17,095 nucleotides of DNA from Candidatus Desulfofervidaceae bacterium (GCA_021160485.1 JAGHCL010000084.1:1-17095), one strand, 5' to 3'; counted from the stretch's first letter, positions 6,850 to 15,339 are shown. Translations and numbers: made by a program. The notes: generated by a model from the letters alone, not told the origin.

Positions 6850-7784
6850 AGTACATCTTTGGGCCTGTGCCATCTCGTCGTTTAGGACTCTCGTTGGGGT
6901 TGGACTTAGTGCCTTTTAAGACCTGTAGCTACAACTGTGTCTATTGTGAATTGGGCAAGACCAGCCATTTAACTATTCAGCGATCACCCTACGTAAGTGC
7001 AGAAGCTATTTTGACAGAGTTAGATAGTTTTTTTGCCGATAAAGGGCATCCACCGGTAGACTTTATTACGCTGGGAGGTTCAGGTGAGCCAACCTTAAAT
7101 ATTAACCTGGGGACAATTATTGAAGGGGCGAAGGCTTTTAAAAAAGCACCAGTGGCTGTTCTGACGAATGGTTCTTTACTCTGGCAAGAAGAAGTAACCA
7201 AAGCCCTGCTGCAGGCAGATGTGATTTTACCTTCTCTAGATGCCGTTTTTGAAGAAAGTTGGCAACGGATAAATCGCCCTCATCCTCACTTAAAATTAGG
7301 CACTGTTATTAAGGGCCTCAAAGACTTTAGACAACAATATACTGGACAGATATGGCTGGAAATTCTTTTTGTCAGGGGCATAAATGACACTGAAAAGGAA
7401 ATAGAAGCCATGCAGGTGTTGCTACAAGAGATTGCTCCGGAAAAGATCCATTTAAATACAGTTGTGCGGCCGCCTGCAGAAAGCGAAATTAAACCTCTAA
7501 CTGAAGCAGAATTAGAAAAAATCAGGCAAGTTTTAGGGCCCAAGGCGGAAATTGTCGTTCAGTTTAGCCGTCACATAGAAGTTCAACCTTCTTTAGCAGA
7601 TTTAAAAAGCCGTATTCTGGCTATGCTTACCCGGCGTCCGTGCACATTAAAAGACATTGCCGACGCCTTAGGCATACACATAAATACGGCGATTAAAATT
7701 GTGGACGAGTTGCAAAAGACAGGTTTAATTCAAACTTATATCCACGTAGATAAGAGGTATTATGTAGGTAAAAGCCATGGCTAA
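6846..7784 (+). CDS. Radical SAM protein (COG0731-like) with C-terminal winged helix
   Basis: This is a 312-residue enzyme of the radical SAM superfamily. The [4Fe-4S]-binding motif CSYNCVYC has C27, C31 and C34, and the SAM-binding GGSGEP lies at 77-82. The N-terminal IFGPVPSRRLGLSLGLDLVP stretch is typical of the COG0731 group, which is distantly related to wyosine-forming tRNA enzymes; that name should not be taken as the function. Residues about 255-310 form a winged-helix domain (TLKDIADALGIHINTAIKIVDELQKTGLI), so nucleic-acid binding or regulation is possible. The start overlaps the stop of the six-cysteine gene and the end overlaps the activase start by 8 bp, so all three are tightly coupled. 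The substrate is unknown. Confidence 0.88.
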   Translation: MKYIFGPVPSRRLGLSLGLDLVPFKTCSYNCVYCELGKTSHLTIQRSPYVSAEAILTELDSFFADKGHPPVDFITLGGSGEPTLNINLGTIIEGAKAFKKAPVAVLTNGSLLWQEEVTKALLQADVILPSLDAVFEESWQRINRPHPHLKLGTVIKGLKDFRQQYTGQIWLEILFVRGINDTEKEIEAMQVLLQEIAPEKIHLNTVVRPPAESEIKPLTEAELEKIRQVLGPKAEIVVQFSRHIEVQPSLADLKSRILAMLTRRPCTLKDIADALGIHINTAIKIVDELQKTGLIQTYIHVDKRYYVGKSHG

Positions 7785-10700
7785 ATTATATTTGGGTATA
7801 GACGTAGGTTCTACTAGTGCCTGTACGGCCATTCTGGACGAGCAGGCACGGATTTTATTTGAAGATTATCGCCGAACCTATGGCCAGCCCTTACGCACCG
7901 TCAGGGAGATTTTAAAAGAGATTGAGAATAAATTTTCCTTAAAAGAAATTAGTGCTCTTTCCTTTACTGGTTCAGGAGGTAAGACCTTTTTACCCCTTTT
8001 AGGGGGCGAGTTTATTAACGAAATTATTGCCCATAGTAAAGCTGTTGTTCTTTTCCATCCAGAGGTCAGAACAGTCATTGAGATTGGAGGGGAAGATAGC
8101 AAACTCATTTTTCTGGCTCCGGGTACACACGGTAAGCCTCGGATTGTTGACTTTGCCATGAATACCCTTTGTGCAGCCGGCACAGGTGCATTTTTAGATC
8201 AACAGGCTCATCGTTTAGGCCTGAAAATAGAAGATTTCAGCCGTTTGGCTCTGGAAGCAAAACACATTCCCCGTATTGCCGGTAGGTGTGCTGTCTTTGC
8301 CAAGTCCGATATGATTCACCTTCAACAAGAGGGGACACCTTTAGCCGAAATCGTGGCTGGTCTTTGTTATGCTTTGGCCCGCAACCTACGCAGTAACATT
8401 GGACGGGGAAAACCATTTCATAAACCTATTGCCTTCCAGGGGGGTGTGGCGGCCAATTTAGGTATGCGGCGAGCCTTTCGCGACATCTTGCGTCTAAAAC
8501 CAGAAGAACTGATTATTCCCGAACACTACCTTACCATGGGTGCTCTTGGGGCGGCCTTGGATGCCAAAGAACGACAAAAAGAGGACTATCGTTTCCCTGG
8601 TTTAAGCAAATTAGAACAAGCCATTGCCGAAGAAAAGCAAGTAAAACATTTTTATTTACCTTTGAAATTGGCCCAATCTAGACTAAATCCCTCAACCCTA
8701 GCTGAGGTCAGGGCAACCCAAATGCCCGTTTATCTGGGCATAGATGTAGGTTCTGTCAGCACTAACCTGGTTTTGATAGATGAAGGCGGAGGGGTGTTGG
8801 CTAAAAGGTATTTAATGACTGCAGGCAGACCCCTTGAAGCGGTAAAGCAGGGATTAAAGGAACTAGGGACAGAATGGGGAGATAAGGTAGATATCCTAGG
8901 GGTGGCTACTACCGGTTCGGGCCGATTTTTAGTTGGCGACTTTGTAGGAGCAGATGTGGTCAAAAATGAAATTACAGCCCAGGCTACGGCCGCTGCGGCT
9001 ATAGACCCAAAGGTAGACACCATCATAGAAATAGGAGGACAGGACTCTAAATTTATCCGCTTAAAAAATGGAGTTATTGTAGATTTTCAAATGAATAAAG
9101 CATGTGCGGCGGGTACAGGCTCGTTTTTAGAAGAGCAAGCTGACAGTCTGGGAATGTCTATTTACAAGGAATTTGCCGAACTGGCCCTTTCTGCTTCAAA
9201 ACCTGCTCCTTTGGGCGAACGTTGCACCGTCTTTATGAAATCCGATCTAGTTCATTTTCAACAAAAAGGTGTACCAAAAGAGGATTTGGTTGCCGGACTT
9301 TGTTATGCTATTGCCTACAATTTCCTCAATAAGGTGGTAGAAGGGCGACCGATAGGTGACCATGTTTTCTTCCAGGGAGGTGTGGCAGCCAACAAAGGTG
9401 TGGTCGCTGCTTTTGAACAACTGTTGGGTAAACCTATTATCGTCCCTCCCCACCATGAAGTTACCGGGGCCATCGGGGCTGCTCTTCTGGCCAGACAAGA
9501 GAGAAACTGGGAAAAAAGCAAATTTAAAGGCTTTGATTTGGCTCATGTCAACTATGAAGTTAGCAGTTTTATCTGTAAGAGTTGTCCTAATCAATGTGAA
9601 ATTAAAAAGGTAGTTATTGAGGGGCACAAAGAGACCTTTTATTACGGTGGAAGGTGTGAGAAATATGAAGTTGGCAGCAAAGTGGTTACCTCAGCTCCAA
9701 ACTTAGTAGCAGAAAGAGAAAAATTGCTTTTTCACTTTTCTGGTTTGGATGAAAATACTTCTAGTGAAGACAAAGGAGAGATTGCCATTCCTTTTGCCTT
9801 TTTCATGCAGGATTATCTGCCTTTTTTTGCCACTTTGCTTAAAGAACTTGGCTTTAAGGTGGTTGTTTCTTTTCCAACTACAAGGCAGACCATTCAGGCC
9901 GGGATAGAATTTGTGTTAGCCGAAACATGCTATCCGGTGAAGGTTGCCCATGGACATGTGGCTTTGCTTTTAAGAAATGGACATAAGCGAATTTTCTTCC
10001 CTAATGTTATTGATTTACCCTCACGCCATCCAGGCCTGCAATGGGGAATGATTTGTCCTTATGTTCAAGGGTTACCCTATATGTTTGAGGCTGCTTTTGA
10101 TTTCAAGAAGCAAGGGGTGGAGTTTATTCATCCTGTTATCTATCTGGGACGGTCGGGCTGGTATTATGAAAAGAGTGTGAAAAATTTAAGTAAGGCCTTA
10201 AAAATCTCTCCCCGAGCAGTGAAAAAGGCATGGGGGAAGGCAGAGTTAGCCCAGAGAAGTTTTGAAAAAGCTTTAAAGCAAAAGGCCAAGGAGGTACTGG
10301 CAAGTTTAAAAGAAGATGAACTGGCTATTGCTATTGTTGGCCGTGCTTATAATAGTTTTGATAGTGGTGTTAATCTGCGCATTCCGCAAAAATTGGCCCA
10401 GCGTGGAGTTACGGTTATACCTCTAGATGCCCTTCCTTTGGAAGAGGTAGAGGTTACTGAAACATTAAAAAACATGTACTGGCGTTACGGTCAGCATATT
10501 CTTTGTGCAGCGGCCCTTGTTTCTCAACATCCCAAACTATATCCAGTGTATATTACGAACTTCGCCTGTGGGCCAGACTCGTTTATCCTCCATTTCTTTA
10601 AAGAAGAGCTAGGAGAAAAACCATTTTTAGAAATAGAAATAGACGAACACAGTGCGGATGCAGGTATAGTTACCAGATTAGAGGCCTTTTTAGATAGCAT

Positions 10701-11955
10701 TAAAGGGAAGACTTGCACTGGTAATCCCCAAAGACGTCATTTTGTATTTAAAGACAACTACCGTGATACCTGTGTATACATCCCTTATATGTGTGACCAT
10801 GCCTATGCCCTGGCCGCGGTCTTTGAAGGATGTGGCGTGAGAGCAAAAGTAATCTCGCCTTCAGATGAAGAAAGTTTGATGCTGGGAAGGCAGGTTGTTT
10901 CTGGCAAAGAATGCTATCCCTGTCTTCTTACAGCAGGCGACATGCTGAAAGTCCTATCTCAGCCAGATTTTGACCCCAAGCATACAGCCTTCTTTATGCC
11001 TACAGGTAGTGGCCCTTGTCGGTTTGGCCAATATGCCCATTTTCATCGTCGGGTGCTGGACAAACTGGGTTACCATGAAATTCCTATCTTTTCGCCAAAT
11101 CAAAATGGAGAACACTATGAAAAACTGGGGATGATTGGGAACGATTTTATCCTCTGGGCTTGGCGGGGACTGGTGGCTGTGGATGTCCTAGAAAAACTAC
11201 TTCGCCAAACCCGGCCTTATGAAATAACTCCTGGAGAGACAGACAAGATTTATCAGACATACTTACAAGAACTCTGTGGATATTTGAGACAGAAAAGAGA
11301 GCCCTTGCCGTTATTGCAAAAGGCAGTAAGCGAGTTCCAAAAGATACGGAGTGACATACCTCCCAAACCTATAGTGGGAGTAGTGGGAGAAATTTATTTA
11401 CGGAGTAATCCCTTTGCTAACGAAAATCTAGTGCGACGGTTGGAGGAACTGGGTGTGGAGGTTTGGTTGCCACCGATGGGAGAATGGATTTTTTATACTA
11501 ATCACACGGCGTTAATTCGGGCCTGGAGAGAACGATATGTAAAGCGACTCTTGCGTCTCCTTATCACTACCCTTATCCAACACAAAGAAGAATGGCGTTT
11601 CCTAAACCGGGTAAAATCATTTTTGAGACATGCACATGAACCAATTATTCTGCAACTTTTACATTGGGCCAAACCCTATTTGCATCCTGCCTTTGAAGGA
11701 GAAGCCGTATTAACAATTGGAAAAACCATTGACTTACTGCGTAAAGGCGCTGCTGGGATTGTTAATGTCATGCCCTTTACCTGTATGCCTGGTACTATCA
11801 CCCAGGCTATTCTTACCCGTGTGCAACGGGAGAAGGGCGTATTCCCGTGTTTACATCTTGCCTTTGATGGTCAGGAACAAACAAATATTCAGACCAGACT
11901 TGAGGCCTTTGTCCATCAGGTTTGGGAACATCTGGCCCAAATTCGAGCTGTTTAA
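7777..11955 (+). CDS. Tandem 2-hydroxyacyl-CoA dehydratase activase fused to a dehydratase-like half
   Basis: This very large protein (1392 residues) begins with two BadF/BadG/BcrA/HgdC-type ATPase domains. Domain 1 (about 1-265) starts with LGIDVGSTSACTAIL and carries C132 (CAAGTGAF) and C171 (GRCAVFAKSD). Domain 2 (about 318-575) starts with LGIDVGSVSTNLVLID and carries C443 (CAAGTGSF) and C483 (ERCTVFMKSD). In HgdC these two cysteines hold a [4Fe-4S] cluster between two subunits, so the tandem may form it within one chain. A cysteine set follows (C600, C603, C607, C627), then a DUF2229-like region (about 655-1000) and a region reminiscent of the dehydratase/benzoyl-CoA reductase subunits with C1046-YP-C1049. 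Such fusions of about 1400 residues are often annotated as activases, but their substrate is not established. The gene is coupled to the radical SAM gene by an 8-bp overlap and looks intact. Confidence 0.9.
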   Translation: MAKLYLGIDVGSTSACTAILDEQARILFEDYRRTYGQPLRTVREILKEIENKFSLKEISALSFTGSGGKTFLPLLGGEFINEIIAHSKAVVLFHPEVRTVIEIGGEDSKLIFLAPGTHGKPRIVDFAMNTLCAAGTGAFLDQQAHRLGLKIEDFSRLALEAKHIPRIAGRCAVFAKSDMIHLQQEGTPLAEIVAGLCYALARNLRSNIGRGKPFHKPIAFQGGVAANLGMRRAFRDILRLKPEELIIPEHYLTMGALGAALDAKERQKEDYRFPGLSKLEQAIAEEKQVKHFYLPLKLAQSRLNPSTLAEVRATQMPVYLGIDVGSVSTNLVLIDEGGGVLAKRYLMTAGRPLEAVKQGLKELGTEWGDKVDILGVATTGSGRFLVGDFVGADVVKNEITAQATAAAAIDPKVDTIIEIGGQDSKFIRLKNGVIVDFQMNKACAAGTGSFLEEQADSLGMSIYKEFAELALSASKPAPLGERCTVFMKSDLVHFQQKGVPKEDLVAGLCYAIAYNFLNKVVEGRPIGDHVFFQGGVAANKGVVAAFEQLLGKPIIVPPHHEVTGAIGAALLARQERNWEKSKFKGFDLAHVNYEVSSFICKSCPNQCEIKKVVIEGHKETFYYGGRCEKYEVGSKVVTSAPNLVAEREKLLFHFSGLDENTSSEDKGEIAIPFAFFMQDYLPFFATLLKELGFKVVVSFPTTRQTIQAGIEFVLAETCYPVKVAHGHVALLLRNGHKRIFFPNVIDLPSRHPGLQWGMICPYVQGLPYMFEAAFDFKKQGVEFIHPVIYLGRSGWYYEKSVKNLSKALKISPRAVKKAWGKAELAQRSFEKALKQKAKEVLASLKEDELAIAIVGRAYNSFDSGVNLRIPQKLAQRGVTVIPLDALPLEEVEVTETLKNMYWRYGQHILCAAALVSQHPKLYPVYITNFACGPDSFILHFFKEELGEKPFLEIEIDEHSADAGIVTRLEAFLDSIKGKTCTGNPQRRHFVFKDNYRDTCVYIPYMCDHAYALAAVFEGCGVRAKVISPSDEESLMLGRQVVSGKECYPCLLTAGDMLKVLSQPDFDPKHTAFFMPTGSGPCRFGQYAHFHRRVLDKLGYHEIPIFSPNQNGEHYEKLGMIGNDFILWAWRGLVAVDVLEKLLRQTRPYEITPGETDKIYQTYLQELCGYLRQKREPLPLLQKAVSEFQKIRSDIPPKPIVGVVGEIYLRSNPFANENLVRRLEELGVEVWLPPMGEWIFYTNHTALIRAWRERYVKRLLRLLITTLIQHKEEWRFLNRVKSFLRHAHEPIILQLLHWAKPYLHPAFEGEAVLTIGKTIDLLRKGAAGIVNVMPFTCMPGTITQAILTRVQREKGVFPCLHLAFDGQEQTNIQTRLEAFVHQVWEHLAQIRAV

Positions 11956-12073
11956 ACTTTTATTCTCCTGCTTTTGGCAAATACCTATTTTATAAAATGG
12001 ATTCAAAAACACTATAGAAGAACCACTAACTACTTGAGAGGAAGAATTAAGTGAAAGGCTCCAAAGAGGCACC

Positions 12074-12098
12074 AGGGGGAGTTTTCTTCCCTCCCCCT
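12074..12098. terminator. Hairpin between convergent genes, likely bidirectional terminator
   Basis: AGGGGGAG at 12074-12081 pairs with CTCCCCCT at 12091-12098 around a 9-base loop, giving an eight-pair GC-rich stem. It lies between the stop of the + strand activase (11955) and the stop of the - strand cytochrome (12116). On the + strand a T-run follows only at about 12111-12116, and on the - strand CTCTTT follows shortly after, so neither side is a textbook intrinsic terminator. Confidence 0.5.
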
Positions 12099-12115
12099 AG
12101 TAACTGAAGCTCTTT

Positions 12116-12547
12116 TTACTTTTTGTGACACTTAGTACAGCTTGTAGGTGGTCTTCCCTTGCCCTGTCTCTTTGCCGCCTTATGGCAACCCCAGCAATTT
12201 ACGTGATAGGCACATAACAACCCCGGAGCACCGCTTACTTTCTTACAGAAGCTCAGACTGGCTTTCTCACCTGCCTTTGGCTTGTGACATGCAGAACACT
12301 TTTTTACCGGACCCGCCTTCACTGCTGCGTCATCTTTAAAGGTGTGATGGCACTTTGTACAGGCAATACCATAAGTTTCAGCATGCTTTTTGTGAGAAAA
12401 AGGAACTCCTGGTTTCTTTGTGGCTCCGAAGGCAGGGTCTTTAATGGTGATAGTTGCTGGACAACTTCCACTTAATGCTACCTTATAACCTACAGCTAAA
12501 AAAGCTGCTGCCGCTAACACAACTGTTAAAATTTTCGCATACCGCAT
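12116..12547 (-). CDS. Tetraheme cytochrome c3 family protein
   Basis: This is a small exported multiheme cytochrome of 143 residues. A signal peptide covers about residues 1-25 (basic MRYAK, then a run of V, L and A). Four CxxCH heme motifs are present: CTKCH at 63-67, CSACH at 84-88, CWGCH at 118-122 and CTKCH at 137-141. The histidines H52 and H55 (FSHKKH), H68 and H115 are in the places expected for the sixth ligands of class III cytochromes, as in sulfate reducers. Periplasmic electron carrier is the likely role, for example between hydrogenase or formate dehydrogenase and membrane complexes. C29, C101 and C112 are extra cysteines outside heme motifs. The ribosome site GGAGGTG lies 10 bp before the start, and a strong promoter is at 12585-12613. 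It is transcribed alone. Confidence 0.9.
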   Translation of the reverse strand: MRYAKILTVVLAAAAFLAVGYKVALSGSCPATITIKDPAFGATKKPGVPFSHKKHAETYGIACTKCHHTFKDDAAVKAGPVKKCSACHKPKAGEKASLSFCKKVSGAPGLLCAYHVNCWGCHKAAKRQGKGRPPTSCTKCHKK

Positions 12548-12584
12548 TTCCCTTTTTCACCTCCTTTCTTAGAAGATATGAGTT

Positions 12585-12613
12585 AATATAAAAACCGTTG
12601 AAAAATTTGTCAA
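12585..12613 (-). promoter_or_regulatory. Strong sigma-70-type promoter of the cytochrome c3 gene
   Basis: Read on the - strand, TTGACA (12613-12608) is followed after exactly 17 bp by TATATT (12590-12585). This is a perfect -35 box, ideal spacing and a near-consensus -10. Transcription would begin near 12578, about 30 bp before the start codon, leaving room for the GGAGGTG ribosome site. Confidence 0.7.
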
Positions 12614-12625
12614 GAAAATATTGAC
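12609..12625. promoter_or_regulatory. Dyad GTCAA-N7-TTGAC overlapping the cytochrome -35 box
   Basis: GTCAA at 12609-12613 and TTGAC at 12621-12625 are perfect inverted repeats separated by GAAAATA. One arm is the -35 box of the cytochrome promoter. The geometry is close to that of operators for dimeric CRP/FNR-type regulators, but the half-site does not match FNR (TTGAT) exactly and no regulator is assigned. Confidence 0.35.
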
Positions 12626-12665
12626 CCCAAAATCCTCATTTGCCCTACAAGAAACCCCGCAAGTG

Positions 12666-12725
12666 TGCTAAAATAAGGCAAATGCCATATTTTTTAGCAT
12701 AGGCTGTTTGGCCTATAATCTTTTT
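12666..12725 (+). other. Two adjacent RNA hairpins, possible small RNA or leader structure
   Basis: The first hairpin (12666-12699) pairs TGCTAAAATA with TATTTTTTAGCA (two bulged T) and has an inner GGC-AAAT-GCC. The second (12699-12716) pairs ATAGGC with GCCTAT around six bases and is followed by AATCTTTTT, like a weak + strand terminator. No + strand gene lies just upstream, so a short RNA is conceivable. A chance structure in AT-rich DNA is the alternative. Confidence 0.3.
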
Positions 12726-12858
12726 CGGATGTTTCAGCTAAATATTTTGCCTAAAGGATACAAAAAGTGTCAAATAAAGACCTAATTTCTTCTCATTTTC
12801 TTGTTTAAAATACCTTATCCAAAGATCAATCGCGGATTTTGGGTTCCAAACAAAAAAG

Positions 12859-12886
12859 TTGACAAAGTAGCTCACTAGGGTAATCT
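12859..12886 (+). promoter_or_regulatory. Candidate promoter of the PEP carboxylase gene
   Basis: A perfect TTGACA at 12859-12864 is followed after 16 bp by TAATCT (12881-12886), a partial -10 match. This would start transcription near 12893, about 57 bp before the ATG. Confidence 0.45.
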
Positions 12887-12949
12887 GAAAGTTAGATTTG
12901 GTTTGGTGACTAATGTTTGTAATTAAAAAATTTAAAGAAGGTTTAACTT

Positions 12950-14434
12950 ATGAACCTTAAAATCCCAAGAGTAATGTCCACACAGCATCCTGATAATGTC
13001 AACTTCCCCTTCTTTGCCCATACGCCGGAAATGGCAGGTGATGATGAAATCCAAGAAGCCTATTATGCCTTTTCTCATCTGGGTTGTGATGAGCAGATGT
13101 GGGATTGTGAAGGCAAGGAAGTTGATATTTATGTTATTCGCAAGCTTCTTTCCCACTATGGACATTTTTTCAAAAAGCACCGTTTGGGCAAAGATTTATT
13201 TCTTACCCTCAGGGTGCCTAATCCTACTGTGGAAAAGGAAGAAGCCAAGGTATTATTTGAAACTTTAGAAAGCATTCCCCGTTCCTTTGATACCGCACAG
13301 GCATTCTATCAAGACAACATTGCCCCTATTTTTGAAGTCATCTTACCTATGACCACTTCATGGAAGTGTTTAAACAGGATTTATTATTATTACAAGGATT
13401 TTGTTGCCGGCAAACAAGACATGCCCCTTTATCCTGGTGATATTACGGTGGGTGAATGGATTGGTGAATTTAAGCCCAAATACATTAATGTGATTCCTCT
13501 TTTTGAAGACAGGGAGCATTTATTAGAAGCCCACCAGATAGTAAAAAAATATTTACAGGATAAAGAATTATCTTACCAACGTGTATTTTTAGCTCGCTCA
13601 GACCCAGCGATGAATTATGGCATGATTAGTGCGGTATTATTAAACAAGATTGCTCTACAGCGTTTGTGGCGACTGAGTGAAGAGCTGGAAATGCCCATTT
13701 ATCCCATCCTGGGTGTGGGAACAGCTCCGTTCAGGGGTAATTTCCGCCCTGACAGTGTGCGTAATCTGTGCTTTGATTTCCCTAGCGTGCAAACATTTAC
13801 TGTCCAATCGGCATTTAAATACGATTATCCTGTGCAGGAAGTAATTACTGCAATTAGAAAATTAAAAGAGACACCACGTCTTCAACCCTGGATAATAGAC
13901 GAAAGTCGCTGTATCCACATCATAGATAAAATTGCCCGTGCCTATGCCTGGCAGGTAGAAATGTTAGCACCGTTGATTAACCGGATTTCCCGTTATGTCC
14001 CTAAAAGACGTATGCGTAAGCTTCACATTGGTCTTTTTGGCTATTCTCGCCAGGTGGGAAAAACTACACTCCCAAGAGCCATTGGCTTCTGTGCGGCGTG
14101 TTATTCCCTGGGACTGCCTCCTGAAATCCTGGGGATAGATGCCTTAGACGAAGAAGATATTGATTATCTTAAAGAAGTTTATGTTGATTTATCTCACACC
14201 ATGAATATGGCCTTACAATTTTTCAACGAAAGGATATTTGATATATTGTCAGAGGATATTTCTTCTGTGCTCAAAAAGGCCGTTGCCCGGGCCTTAACAT
14301 TCTTCAAAGGAGAAATAAACAGAGAACATCAATTTCTCACTTCTTCTATCCTAAAAGCAATCCAGGCCGAAAAAGAGGAAACCCTACCTCCCTTTATTGT
14401 GGAAGCAGCTCATTTACGCGGTTTTTTAGGATAA
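12950..14434 (+). CDS. ppcA: Archaeal-type phosphoenolpyruvate carboxylase PpcA
   Basis: The enzyme carboxylates phosphoenolpyruvate with bicarbonate to oxaloacetate, replenishing biosynthetic precursors in the cytoplasm. The 494 residues match the short archaeal-type family (about 480-540), not the classic bacterial enzyme of about 900. Visible signatures are the N-terminal RVMSTQHPDNV (7-17), DCEGKEVD (52-59), GVGTAPFRG (255-263) and GLFGYSRQVGKTTLPRA (from about 362). ATG 12950 has AGAAGG at 12936-12941, and the start agrees with the conserved N-terminal motif. It has its own candidate promoter and no operon partner immediately downstream. This enzyme type is mostly archaeal, with scattered bacterial examples such as Clostridium perfringens and Leuconostoc, so ancient transfer is possible. 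Allosteric control cannot be read from the sequence. Confidence 0.93.
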   Translation: MNLKIPRVMSTQHPDNVNFPFFAHTPEMAGDDEIQEAYYAFSHLGCDEQMWDCEGKEVDIYVIRKLLSHYGHFFKKHRLGKDLFLTLRVPNPTVEKEEAKVLFETLESIPRSFDTAQAFYQDNIAPIFEVILPMTTSWKCLNRIYYYYKDFVAGKQDMPLYPGDITVGEWIGEFKPKYINVIPLFEDREHLLEAHQIVKKYLQDKELSYQRVFLARSDPAMNYGMISAVLLNKIALQRLWRLSEELEMPIYPILGVGTAPFRGNFRPDSVRNLCFDFPSVQTFTVQSAFKYDYPVQEVITAIRKLKETPRLQPWIIDESRCIHIIDKIARAYAWQVEMLAPLINRISRYVPKRRMRKLHIGLFGYSRQVGKTTLPRAIGFCAACYSLGLPPEILGIDALDEEDIDYLKEVYVDLSHTMNMALQFFNERIFDILSEDISSVLKKAVARALTFFKGEINREHQFLTSSILKAIQAEKEETLPPFIVEAAHLRGFLG

Positions 14435-14612
14435 GTTTTTATTAATGGCACAGGAATGCTCGGAGACCACAAAATCTGTTTATCGGTTAGTCTTAAAGGT
14501 TTTATCAATTACTTCTTAACGAAAAGATAATTTGATTCAATCCAGGACTTTAAGAAATAGAGAAATTGTGGTAGATAACATGTAAATGTTATATGTGTGA
14601 GCTTATGGTTAT

Positions 14613-15293
14613 ATGTCCCAAAAACAATCTTATGACCTGGAGTCCATCCGGAAAATGATTCAAGCCTTGGGATGGGATAAATCTTTTTCTGACTTACAGG
14701 AACTGGAGAGTTATAATAAAATCCAGAGCCGTTTTTTTGATGAAGTAATAAATTTTTTTGAACAACCCCTTCCATCAGAAATTCAGGCTAATTTAGAAAG
14801 GATTGTTGCCTTAACGACATTAAAACCAGGGGAAATTATCCTGGATGTGGGGGCAGGAACAGGAGTTCTCATTCCTCATTTTTTACGTTACAAACCAAAG
14901 CATATTATTGCCTGTGATTTATCAGCAAAGATGCTAGCTGTTTTAAAGAAAAAATTTCCTGCAGTGGAAATTTACCAAACAGATATCAAAGACCTGCGGC
15001 TACCTGATGCCAGTATTGACGTGGCCTTCCTTAATGCCGTTTGGCCTAACATTGGCGATAAGTCAGGAGCATTAAAAAATCTAAGTCGCATTATAAAAAG
15101 GGGAGGACGCCTGGTAATTAGCCATCCGGAGGGAAAAGAGTTTGTGAAGGGGCTTAAAAAAGCTATGCCTTTTCCCCTAGATACGTTACCAGAACAGTCT
15201 GAATTGAAAAAGTTACTAAAAAGATTTAATTTTATTCTTCAGCTATACATAGATGAACCCAGATTTTATTATGCCCTTGGAGCGCGGTCTTGA
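14613..15293 (+). CDS. Class I SAM-dependent methyltransferase
   Basis: This is a 226-residue Rossmann-fold methyltransferase of the UbiE/Methyltransf_11 kind. Motif I is DVGAGTG at 78-84. The acidic SAM-ribose contact is D102 in ACDLSAKML, and the later motif LKNLSRIIKRGGRLVISHP marks the end of the core. An N-terminal helical part (about 1-65) precedes the core. ATG 14613 is the first in frame after a stop but has no clear Shine-Dalgarno; M15 (ATG 14655), with GGAG upstream, is an alternative. It lies 54 bp before the secreted propeller gene, perhaps in one transcript. The substrate cannot be inferred: ubiquinone, menaquinone, lipid or small-molecule methylation are all possible. Confidence 0.82.
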   Translation: MSQKQSYDLESIRKMIQALGWDKSFSDLQELESYNKIQSRFFDEVINFFEQPLPSEIQANLERIVALTTLKPGEIILDVGAGTGVLIPHFLRYKPKHIIACDLSAKMLAVLKKKFPAVEIYQTDIKDLRLPDASIDVAFLNAVWPNIGDKSGALKNLSRIIKRGGRLVISHPEGKEFVKGLKKAMPFPLDTLPEQSELKKLLKRFNFILQLYIDEPRFYYALGARS

Positions 15294-15332
15294 CAATGAT
15301 AAAAATGTTCAGTTTACGTGCATTTGCCAAGT

Positions 15333-15339
15333 AAGGAGG
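15333..15339 (+). promoter_or_regulatory. Shine-Dalgarno fixing the start of the propeller protein
   Basis: AAGGAGG at 15333-15339 lies 8 bp before ATG 15348. A GTG at 15318 in the same frame would put this site inside the coding region and spoil the signal peptide, so 15348 is the start. Confidence 0.75.

Larger units (their letters stand above)
12548..12949. other. 402-bp divergent intergenic region with two promoters and two hairpins
   Basis: This spacer separates the - strand cytochrome from the + strand PEP carboxylase. It holds the cytochrome ribosome site and promoter (12585-12613), a dyad over its -35 (12609-12625), hairpins at 12666-12699 and 12699-12716, and a candidate carboxylase promoter at 12859-12886. 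No coding frame worth calling was seen in it. Confidence 0.6.

Noticed and set aside
9247..9627. 126-codon open frame on the - strand inside the activase gene
   Set aside because: It is a shadow of a clearly coding + strand domain with conserved motifs; no ribosome site or family signature.
14435..14612. Terminator or RNA gene after the PEP carboxylase
   Set aside because: I found no stable GC-rich stem with a T-run and no tRNA-like cloverleaf in this 178-bp gap.
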